Assembly (NCBI GenBank): GCA_030065775.1 | Contig: JASJDL010000002.1 | Span: forward strand, 1 to 50,987 | DNA: 50,987 nucleotides | Reading direction: 5' to 3' | Source: Flavobacteriaceae bacterium | GTDB taxonomy: Bacteria > Bacteroidota > Bacteroidia > Flavobacteriales > Flavobacteriaceae | Part shown: in pieces, positions 44,748-50,987 of the stretch | Numbering within the stretch: the first letter of the stretch is position 1 | How the letters are laid out: each line of letters begins with the position of its first letter | Made by a program: the position numbers and the translations under genes | Notes under the pieces: generated by a model | The model's input: only the letters and a program-made list of their open reading frames with translations | Told to the model about the DNA's origin: nothing | Databases searched by the model: none

Positions 44748-46190
44748 CTAGTAATACGCATAGCGCCTCACTTTAGAAATATGTTTTGCCAAACGAATGA
44801 CCTGATGACTGTAACCATATTCATTATCATACCAAACATATACAACTGCTGTTTTGCCATCTGTGGAGGTCAGTGTTGCATTGCTATCATAGATGGCTGG
44901 TGCAGAAGTCCCTATAATGTCAGATGACACTAACTCATTACTTAAGGAATACTGAATCTGTTCCACCAAATCACCTTCCAGGGCATACTTTTTCATCGTG
45001 GCATTGAGCGCCTCAGCGCTGGCTGCATTTTCTAATTGTAAGTTTAAAATCGCCAGTGAGCCATTTGGCACAGGTACCCGAATCGCATTTGACGTCAACT
45101 TACCCTCCAATTCAGGTAAAGCTTTGGAAACCGCCTGCCCGGCCCCTGTTTCAGTTATCACCATGTTCAACGCTGCAGCTCTACCCCTTCGGTATTTTTT
45201 GTGCATATTATCTACTAAATTCTGGTCATTGGTATAGGCATGAATGGTCTCTAAATGGCCTGTTTTAATACCGAAGCTGTCGTTGATCACTTTAAGAACC
45301 GGGGTTATGGCATTGGTTGTACAAGATGCCGCCGAGTAGATATGTACCTCATCAGGATTATAATCATTGTGATTGACACCATGAACAATATTTGGTACAC
45401 CTTTACCAGGAGCTGTTAACAACACTTTATCTACTCCTTTTGCCTTTAAATGGCGCCCTAAAGATGTATCATCTCTATATGCGCCAGTATTATCAATCAC
45501 TAGAGCATCGTCAATTCCATAAACCGTATAGTCAATATCTTCCGGGGAATTTGCAGAAATCATGTGCACTGTTGTGCCATCAATAATGAGTGCATTGTTC
45601 TTCACATCTGCCTTTACTGTTCCCGGAAAATCACCATGCACCGAATCACTGCGTAACAGTGAAGCCCGTTTTCCTAAAACAGTTTCATCGACATCGCCTC
45701 GAGTCACTATCGCACGCAAACGCATTTGCTTACCTTTCCCCGTACGCGTCATTAATTCGCGCGCCAACAAACGGCCAATACGACCAAATCCATACAATAT
45801 AACATCCTTGGGTCGAATCTCACCATTTCTGTTTGCATCGTTAAGCTTACGGGCAACAAAAGAAACAGCTTCATCTGAGTCGTCAATATGGAACTCATAG
45901 GCCAACTTTCCGATATCTAATTTGGCGGGTGGTAGGTCCAATGATTTAATGGCCCGTGCGATTTCAAGCGTGTCAAAAATTGATATTGGTTTTTGCACAA
46001 AATCACCGGCATACTCCATTAAATTAAGGATTTCACTTACCTTTCTATCGATAAGCTGATTTCTGAATAGTACTAACTCAATAGCATTGTCGTACCAAAG
46101 GTCACTGATAATGTTGATGAACTCTACAGTTGCTCTTCGGCGATCTGCCTGAAAGGCCAGTTCTTTTTCATAGGTTTCGTTCGTGCGCAT
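44748..46190 (-). CDS. Long GAPDH paralogue (480 residues) with N-terminal extension
   Basis: A 480-residue protein. Residues 1-128 are a helical extension not found in classic GAPDH (ETYEKELAFQADRRRATVEFI, AGDFVQKPISIFDTLEIARAI). The GAPDH domain starts at YGFGRIGRLLARELM (133) and has the catalytic SAASCTTNAITP (Cys290) and WYDNEYGYS. At the end of strand 2 it reads LRAIVTRGDVDE where the other GAPDH has VVAINDLLD, so the NAD-selecting Asp is absent and an Arg is present. This suggests NADP use and perhaps an anabolic role, which is inference. It has its own promoter and terminator. Confidence 0.88.
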   Translation of the reverse strand: MRTNETYEKELAFQADRRRATVEFINIISDLWYDNAIELVLFRNQLIDRKVSEILNLMEYAGDFVQKPISIFDTLEIARAIKSLDLPPAKLDIGKLAYEFHIDDSDEAVSFVARKLNDANRNGEIRPKDVILYGFGRIGRLLARELMTRTGKGKQMRLRAIVTRGDVDETVLGKRASLLRSDSVHGDFPGTVKADVKNNALIIDGTTVHMISANSPEDIDYTVYGIDDALVIDNTGAYRDDTSLGRHLKAKGVDKVLLTAPGKGVPNIVHGVNHNDYNPDEVHIYSAASCTTNAITPVLKVINDSFGIKTGHLETIHAYTNDQNLVDNMHKKYRRGRAAALNMVITETGAGQAVSKALPELEGKLTSNAIRVPVPNGSLAILNLQLENAASAEALNATMKKYALEGDLVEQIQYSLSNELVSSDIIGTSAPAIYDSNATLTSTDGKTAVVYVWYDNEYGYSHQVIRLAKHISKVRRYAYY

Positions 46191-46223
46191 TTTTTGATTT
46201 TTTTTCGTGTATTATTTTCGGCG

Positions 46224-46231
46224 CAAAAGTA
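46224..46231 (-). promoter_or_regulatory. -7 promoter element of the long GAPDH gene
   Basis: TACTTTTG on the minus strand matches TAnnTTTG, 33 bp before the ATG at 46190. Confidence 0.55.
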
Positions 46232-46264
46232 CTTATTTCAAACGTTTTCGAAAAAATTATTTCC

Positions 46265-46295
46265 AAAAAAAATCCCTCACTAAAAAATGAGGGAT
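46265..46295 (-). terminator. Terminator of the DegQ/HtrA-like protease gene
   Basis: ATCCCTCA (46272-46279) and TGAGGGAT (46288-46295) form an 8-bp stem with an 8-nt loop. The A-run 46265-46272 becomes a strong T-tract on the minus strand. Confidence 0.85.
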
Positions 46296-46316
46296 CGGTA
46301 CTACTAATCGTTAATT

Positions 46317-47765
46317 TTAGTTTTGTATTCCTGTTCGTACGTATTCGGCATAACCTTCATCATTCAGAACTTGCAGTAATACCTCACGCCCTTTATTTTT
46401 TCGCAATATAGCTTCAACATCCTCAGCTTTATAGACTTTGGTATCATTTACTTTTAAGATGATATCGCCTTCACTTACTCCTTGTTCCTTCAATCTTCCG
46501 GAAACAGTACCTAAGATCTCGACTCCATAATTAATTCTGTATTTAGAGGCATCCTTTTTAGAGATCTTCTTTAGTGAACCAATATAATTATTTGTGAAAT
46601 CGAACTTGTCCACCGTAGTTTTACCAAATTGATTCGCCAATGTCACCCTAAAATCTTTTTCAACACCATTTCTAATCAACTTGACGTCAACAACTTCGCC
46701 GGGCCGCTTGCTGCTTAAATAGCCTTGCATATCAGAAAACCTAGACACTTTTATATTGTCTAATTTCGTAATAATATCATTGGGCTGTATGCCAGCTGCT
46801 TTTGCACCTCCATTTGCTGTCAAACTTGTTACCAATACACCTTCTGTAATACCATTGGTATCAAACTGCTTGGCCTGCTCGCTACCTAGTTCTGCATAGC
46901 CTATGCCGATGTAAGCGGTCTGCACATCTCCAAATTCCATGATATCTTCCACGACCTTTTTCGCAATATTTGAAGGTACGGCAAAAGAATATCCTACATA
47001 CGATCCGGTTTGAGAGGTGATGGCGGTATTAATTCCTACCAATTCACCACGTACATTGACTAAGGCACCGCCGCTGTTTCCTGGATTTACAGCAGCATCG
47101 GTTTGAATAAACGATTCAATCATTCTGTTGCTTGAGATATCAATATCTCGGCCTTTGGCACTTACAATTCCAGCAGTAACGGTAGAAGTCAAATTAAATG
47201 GGTTTCCCACCGCTAGCACCCACTCGCCTATTTGTATATTATCAGAATTCGCAAATGGAACGAAGGGTAAATCGGTATCGTTGATCTTTAATAAAGCAAT
47301 ATCTGAACGTTCATGGGTTCCAATTACCTCTGCTGTATAGGACTTCTGATTGTTCAAGGTCACCTCAATATCTTCGGCCCCTCTGATCACATGGTTATTG
47401 GTAATAATATAGCCATCAGGTGATATAATGACACCCGAACCGGTTCCGACAATTCTCCGTTGCCCCGAATTTCTGCTACGTCCGAAGAAAAATTCTTCCA
47501 ACAGGTTACTACTTGGCACGGCCTTATTCTTTACGTGCACCACCGCATTTACTGTTTCTTCGGCTGCTTTCCTGAAATCAATGGCGTCATCGCTTAAAGA
47601 AGCTTTGGAAGTAGGTATATAATTTGTTTGAAAAACCTTCGGGTTTTCCTCATTACTCTTTAAAATTCCGTTATCAGCAGGTGTCTGGTTTATAAACATA
47701 TAACCGCCTAAAGCTAAGGCCCCACCAAAAACGGATGCTAAAACTAAACTTGCTATTCTCTTCAT
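46317..47765 (-). CDS. DegP/DegQ (HtrA)-family periplasmic serine protease
   Basis: A 482-residue envelope protease and chaperone. An N-terminal membrane or signal segment (about 4-23) is followed by a trypsin-like domain with His125 (TNNHVI), Asp155 (SDIALLKI) and Ser231 (GNSGGAL). The regulatory loop EEFFFGRSRNSGQRR is short, closer to DegQ than DegP. Two PDZ domains follow (about 290-385 and 395-482: GVLVTSLTANGGAKAAGIQPNDIITKLDN and VSEGDIILKVNDTKVYKAEDVEAIL). A TAnnTTTG element lies at 47829-47822. Confidence 0.93.
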   Translation of the reverse strand: MKRIASLVLASVFGGALALGGYMFINQTPADNGILKSNEENPKVFQTNYIPTSKASLSDDAIDFRKAAEETVNAVVHVKNKAVPSSNLLEEFFFGRSRNSGQRRIVGTGSGVIISPDGYIITNNHVIRGAEDIEVTLNNQKSYTAEVIGTHERSDIALLKINDTDLPFVPFANSDNIQIGEWVLAVGNPFNLTSTVTAGIVSAKGRDIDISSNRMIESFIQTDAAVNPGNSGGALVNVRGELVGINTAITSQTGSYVGYSFAVPSNIAKKVVEDIMEFGDVQTAYIGIGYAELGSEQAKQFDTNGITEGVLVTSLTANGGAKAAGIQPNDIITKLDNIKVSRFSDMQGYLSSKRPGEVVDVKLIRNGVEKDFRVTLANQFGKTTVDKFDFTNNYIGSLKKISKKDASKYRINYGVEILGTVSGRLKEQGVSEGDIILKVNDTKVYKAEDVEAILRKNKGREVLLQVLNDEGYAEYVRTGIQN

Positions 47766-47821
47766 GTTCTATAAAATTAAAGTCGCTTAATAAGTCGTTC
47801 GAAATCTGTTAAAATAACAAC

Positions 47822-47829
47822 CAAAATTA
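47822..47829 (-). promoter_or_regulatory. -7 promoter element of the DegQ-like gene
   Basis: TAATTTTG on the minus strand matches TAnnTTTG. It would give a leader of about 50 nt. Confidence 0.4.
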
Positions 47830-47897
47830 AGCCATAATTGTTTATTAAAAACTACTTTAACGATACTTTAACAGCATAATTTCTACTGAATTTATAG

Positions 47898-47905
47898 TAC
47901 ATTTG
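47898..47905 (+). promoter_or_regulatory. -7 promoter element of the dapF operon
   Basis: TACATTTG matches TAnnTTTG and lies only 8 bp before the dapF ATG, so the transcript would be nearly leaderless. Confidence 0.5.
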
Positions 47906-47913
47906 CCAAGATC

Positions 47914-48693
47914 ATGAAATTGACTTTTTACAAATATCAAGGTACCGGCAACGACTTTATTTTAATTGATAATCGCCAGGAATTATTTCCTAAAAAAAAT
48001 ACCGAACTTATTGCACAACTTTGTGATAGAAAGTTTGGCATAGGAGCAGACGGTTTGATTTTATTGGAAGATTCGGCTGAGGCTGATTTTAAGATGATCT
48101 ATTACAATGCTGATGGAAATCCCAGTAGCATGTGCGGCAATGGCGGAAGATGTTTGGTCGCTTTCGCGGAATACTTGGGTATTATAGAAAAAAAGACCGT
48201 TTTTGAGGCCGTGGATGGATTGCATGAAGCTACTATAGACAATGGTTTGGTAAACCTGAAGATGATTGACGTTCAAGATATTCAAGAATTCGAGTATCAT
48301 GTGTTCTTGGATTCGGGGTCTCCACATCACGTAACTTATGTGAACGATGTTGATAAAGTAGACGTAAAGGCCAAAGGAAGTACAATACGTTATGGTGCTC
48401 CCTATTTTGAAAACGGAAGTAATGTAAATTTTGTAGAACAGATTGACAAAAATACCTTTAAGGTCAGAACCTATGAACGCGGTGTTGAAGATGAGACCTT
48501 AAGTTGTGGTACCGGTGTTACAGCTGTAGCCATAGCATCGCACAAATCGCAAAAAACAACGGAAAATACCATCGTGTTGCAGACGCCCGGTGGAAATCTT
48601 GAAGTTTCTTTCACACCAAACAATAATGGCTATAAAAATGTGTTCTTAAAAGGAGCTGCTACCTTAGTTTTTACTGGTACAATTCATCTGTAA
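47914..48693 (+). CDS. dapF: Diaminopimelate epimerase
   Basis: A 259-residue enzyme converting LL- to meso-diaminopimelate for lysine and peptidoglycan. The two catalytic cysteines are Cys74 in MCGNGGRC and Cys198 in LSCGTGVTA. The opening FYKYQGTGNDFILIDN and DGLILL are standard. Its TAA overlaps the ATG of the next gene by one base (TAATG), so it leads the operon dapF-GNAT-mltG, which joins a cell-wall precursor gene to a cell-wall lytic enzyme. Confidence 0.95.
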   Translation: MKLTFYKYQGTGNDFILIDNRQELFPKKNTELIAQLCDRKFGIGADGLILLEDSAEADFKMIYYNADGNPSSMCGNGGRCLVAFAEYLGIIEKKTVFEAVDGLHEATIDNGLVNLKMIDVQDIQEFEYHVFLDSGSPHHVTYVNDVDKVDVKAKGSTIRYGAPYFENGSNVNFVEQIDKNTFKVRTYERGVEDETLSCGTGVTAVAIASHKSQKTTENTIVLQTPGGNLEVSFTPNNNGYKNVFLKGAATLVFTGTIHL

Positions 48694-49217
48694 TGCAACT
48701 ACTTAAAGGATCAAATATTTACTTAAGGGCTTTGGAGCCGGAAGACTTAGATTTTCTCTTCTCGGTTGAAAACAATGGTCTATTCTGGGAAGTCAGCAGC
48801 ACGCAAACTCCTTATTCCAGGCATCTATTGGAGCAGTATATAGCCAATGCACATCTAGACATTCACACAGCCAAACAATTACGCTTAGTAATTACAATTG
48901 GTAAAACCAATGAAACCGTGGGAATGATTGACCTTTTTGATTATAATCCTCAACACCGCCGAGCTGGTATCGGTATACTCATAACCAAAGGACATCAAAA
49001 TAAAGGCTATGCTTCAGAAGCACTTAGTTTATTGATTCCATACTGTTTCGATATCCTTAATTTACATCAGTTATTTGCCAATATCACCTCCGATAATATG
49101 AGCAGCTTAACTTTATTTAAAAAATTTAATTTTAAGGAAGTAGGTATAAAAAAAGAATGGATTTTGGCGGGCGGCATCTACAAAGACGAAGTTTTATTTC
49201 AATTGATTAACGAATGA
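48693..49217 (+). CDS. GNAT family N-acetyltransferase (RimJ/RimL or SpeG-like)
   Basis: A 174-residue acetyltransferase. It opens NIYLRALEPEDLDFLFSVENN, contains VGMIDLFDYNPQHRRAGIGILI and the acetyl-CoA loop GHQNKGYASEALSLLI, and ends with NMSSLTLFKKFNFKEVGIKKEW. The pattern fits RimJ/RimL and SpeG relatives; the substrate is not determined. It overlaps dapF by one base and mltG by 4 bp (ATGA), so translational coupling is likely. Confidence 0.88.
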   Translation: MQLLKGSNIYLRALEPEDLDFLFSVENNGLFWEVSSTQTPYSRHLLEQYIANAHLDIHTAKQLRLVITIGKTNETVGMIDLFDYNPQHRRAGIGILITKGHQNKGYASEALSLLIPYCFDILNLHQLFANITSDNMSSLTLFKKFNFKEVGIKKEWILAGGIYKDEVLFQLINE

Positions 49218-50248
49218 AGATTAAAAAGGTCATCCTATATATTTTAGTGGTTGTACTTGTTAGCGGGGCAATTATTGGGTATAGCTATTATAAGAAAATT
49301 TTTGGCAGTAATGTCAACAAGGAAGCATCCCTATTTATTCCGACGAATGCAAATTTCGATGACGTTATTCAATTACTTTCACCATATATAAAGAACGAGA
49401 ATAGCTTTAAATGGGTTGCAGAAAAGAAAAATTATCTGAATAAGATCAAAGCAGGACATTATATCCTGAAAAAGGGAATGAATAATAACAGTCTTGTCGA
49501 TTTACTGCGTAGTGGTGAGCAAATTCCAATCAAAGTGTCCTTTAATAACCAGGATACGGTCGAAAAACTTGCTGGTAGAATCGCCGAACAAATTGAAGCA
49601 GATTCTACTGCCTTGATAAGGGCAATTTTAAACAATGAATTCTTACAGAAGCATAATCTTTCTGAAGCCACTGTGTTAGGTATATTTATTCCGAACTCCT
49701 ATGAATTTTATTGGAATACTTCGGCAGATAAGTTCGCGAATCGAATGTTCAAAGAGTATACCCGATTTTGGAATGAAAACCGTTTGGCAAAGGCCAACAA
49801 ACTAAATCTCACAAAAAATGAGGTCATTACATTGGCTTCTATCGTTCAAAAAGAAACGGCCATTGCTTCAGAAAGGCCTACAGTTGCTGGATTATACTTG
49901 AACAGATTGAGAAGTCGCTGGCCTTTAGGTGCCGACCCGACGATTATCTTTGCGTTGAAACAGAAATACGGGCAAGATAAGGTCTACAAACGGGTATTAA
50001 ACAAAGACCTTCAAATTGACTCACCCTATAATACATACACCCGTCAAGGGCTGCCTCCCGGACCAATAGCCATGCCCGATATTTCGTCTATTGATGCCGT
50101 TCTAAATGATATGCGTCATGATTATTATTATATGTGCGCAAGTGTAGACAAACTCGGTTACCATGAATTTGCAAAAACGCTGGAACAACACAATATAAAT
50201 GCCAGGAAATATCATAAATGGGTAAGCCAACAGGGCATTAATAGGTAA
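49214..50248 (+). CDS. mltG: Endolytic peptidoglycan transglycosylase MltG
   Basis: A 344-residue inner-membrane protein with one N-terminal TM helix (about 6-24). The YceG domain includes a LysM-like part (about 38-105), PNSYEFYWNTSADKFANRMF, the catalytic Glu214 in ASIVQKETA, and LRSRWPLGADPTIIFA, then YNTYTRQGLPPGPI. It cuts nascent glycan strands and probably sets their length. It is the last gene of the dapF operon. Confidence 0.95.
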   Translation: MKIKKVILYILVVVLVSGAIIGYSYYKKIFGSNVNKEASLFIPTNANFDDVIQLLSPYIKNENSFKWVAEKKNYLNKIKAGHYILKKGMNNNSLVDLLRSGEQIPIKVSFNNQDTVEKLAGRIAEQIEADSTALIRAILNNEFLQKHNLSEATVLGIFIPNSYEFYWNTSADKFANRMFKEYTRFWNENRLAKANKLNLTKNEVITLASIVQKETAIASERPTVAGLYLNRLRSRWPLGADPTIIFALKQKYGQDKVYKRVLNKDLQIDSPYNTYTRQGLPPGPIAMPDISSIDAVLNDMRHDYYYMCASVDKLGYHEFAKTLEQHNINARKYHKWVSQQGINR

Positions 50249-50547
50249 TTAAGAGCCTATTTTTGTTACTTGAAATTGCGATTTGACATCCTTAAAAAAC
50301 ACTATATTCAGCTGCGAAAATCCTTTCAAAGACAGTGAAAAAGACAATATTTGGTAAAAATAGGTACTAAATCTTTCAAAATTCGCATTAATTTCCCGCT
50401 GCTAGCTCAATTTCTACAATTGTAAGTATCTGATTTGCAGCATATTAAAATTTTATTAATTTTTTTGTAAATTTGACCAATTGCTATATATTTGCACGCT
50501 CAAAATTTAAAAGTCGGCTAACAACCTAATTTTAAATTTGCAATATC
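50249..50547. other. 299-bp intergenic region before the lysozyme-like gene
   Basis: AT-rich, without an ORF I can support and without a clear mltG terminator. CCTATTTTT near 50259 has an inverse counterpart AAAAATAGG near 50355, but the parts between do not form a convincing long stem. The last 60 bp hold the promoter of the next gene. Confidence 0.5.
50465..50494 (+). promoter_or_regulatory. Promoter of the lysozyme-like gene
   Basis: TTG (50465-50467) and TATATTTG (50487-50494) are 19 bp apart, a full match to the Bacteroidota pattern. The leader to the ATG at 50548 is about 45 nt. Confidence 0.65.
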
Positions 50548-50987
50548 ATGAAAAGGAAAGTATTAAAAGTATTTAGTATTCTTTCAGTACTCTATTTTGT
50601 TACCACTGGGTTTACTAGTTGGAAGCATGTAACTGTAGAATACAACTTACCACCGGAAAATGCAATCCATACGGTACTCCCTACCGGATTGATTGAGACA
50701 AACGAAGACTTTGTATCTCCTATTACAGGTAAATCATTCATTGGTTTTAAAGAAGCAGTTGGTTTTAAAGAATCTCAGGGCAAATACGGCACTGTGAATA
50801 CCTTAGGCTACCTGGGCAAGTACCAATTTGGAAAATCTACGTTGAAACGTTTCAAAATATATGATACCGTAGAATTTCTAAAAGATGCTAAATTGCAGGA
50901 AGATGCGTTTGAAGCGCTGTGCTCCGTGAATAAATGGATTCTAATCAGAGATATCAAACGAAGTGTAGGTAAGCGAATCAATGGAAT
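50548..50987 (+). CDS. Exported lysozyme-like / LysM-associated peptidoglycan-binding protein, 5' part
   Basis: An ATG at 50548 opens a frame that runs past the window end, giving 146 residues. After a short hydrophobic N-terminus (VFSILSVLYFVTTGFTS) and a linker, SFIGFKEAVGFKESQGKYG is followed by VNTLGYLGKYQFGKSTLKRF, LQEDAFEALCSVNKWILIRDI and SVGKRING. The pattern ES-G-Y---N--GY-GKYQFG is that of soluble-lysozyme/SLT-like folds with Glu as the candidate catalytic residue. Flavobacterial homologues are usually called peptidoglycan-binding protein LysM. The C-terminus, including any LysM, is outside the window. Confidence 0.8.
   Translation, partial: MKRKVLKVFSILSVLYFVTTGFTSWKHVTVEYNLPPENAIHTVLPTGLIETNEDFVSPITGKSFIGFKEAVGFKESQGKYGTVNTLGYLGKYQFGKSTLKRFKIYDTVEFLKDAKLQEDAFEALCSVNKWILIRDIKRSVGKRING

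Noticed and set aside
50258-50390. Interleaved inverted repeats as a structured RNA after mltG
   Set aside because: The pairs CCTATTTTT/AAAAATAGG and TGCGATTTGA/TCAAAATTCGCA cross each other and have mismatches; in such AT-rich DNA this is not convincing.

Overview
The window reads as chromosomal core and near-core DNA of a low-GC Bacteroidota, almost certainly a member of the Flavobacteriaceae. Supporting signs are: many starts preceded by the Bacteroidota -7 element TAnnTTTG instead of a Shine-Dalgarno sequence; TonB-dependent receptors with short Asp-rich lipoproteins; GIN, FAS1, SIMPL and YwqK/MORN-type secreted proteins; a long GAPDH paralogue; and an adjacent pair of PLP enzymes that fit sulfonolipid (capnine) synthesis, a lipid class typical of gliding Bacteroidota. 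I see no phage, insertion sequence, CRISPR array, rRNA or tRNA.

Layout. 1-1107 (minus): a GNAT acetyltransferase, an ABM-fold protein and a DUF4442 thioesterase-like protein cut by the window edge. 1150-4629 (plus): a tight unit of mtaB, an alpha/beta hydrolase, rfbC and a lytic transglycosylase. 4630-8101 (minus): GIN-domain protein, nitronate monooxygenase, a small TTG-start secreted ORF and mnmA. 8339-9751: a three-FAS1-domain lipoprotein with a strong terminator. 9922-10650: a MORN-repeat protein. 10876-13237: a HEAT-like protein, purB and a small lipoprotein. 13242-17388: a probable metal-homeostasis unit (TerC family protein, His/Cys-rich exported peptide with a TTG start, ZnuD-like receptor, lipoprotein). 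17503-20086: a zinc deacylase-family protein and guaB.

20156-25724 is the best-defined regulatory locus. It holds feoA-feoB, a 41-residue FeoB-associated Cys-rich protein, an unknown two-TM protein and a FecA-like receptor. The promoter regions carry four copies of a 23-bp palindrome with arms TTATTTAGAAT and ATTCTAAATAA around one free base. Its 7-1-7 core has the geometry of a Fur box. One copy sits at feoA, one at the unknown gene and two at the receptor, so the unknown gene is a candidate new member of an iron regulon.

25779-35653: UshA-type 5'-nucleotidase lipoprotein, SIMPL protein, HMG-CoA lyase, a pfkA-gap glycolytic operon and a giant TamB-family protein. 35763-36788: tsaD. 36872-39292: a CapB-like acyltransferase and a CapA-like cysteate synthase, each with its own promoter and separated by a terminator. 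39351-46190: an S9 oligopeptidase, YbaB/EbfC, YhhN lysoplasmalogenase, ligA and a 480-residue second GAPDH that lacks the usual NAD-selecting Asp. 46317-50248: a DegP/DegQ-type protease and a dapF-GNAT-mltG operon. The window ends in a lysozyme-like protein cut by the edge.

Most of the window is housekeeping. The points most worth following are the Fur-like regulon with its unknown member, the capnine pair, the metal unit, the overlooked small genes, and the divergent GAPDH. I found no clearly undescribed multi-gene defence or secretion system.
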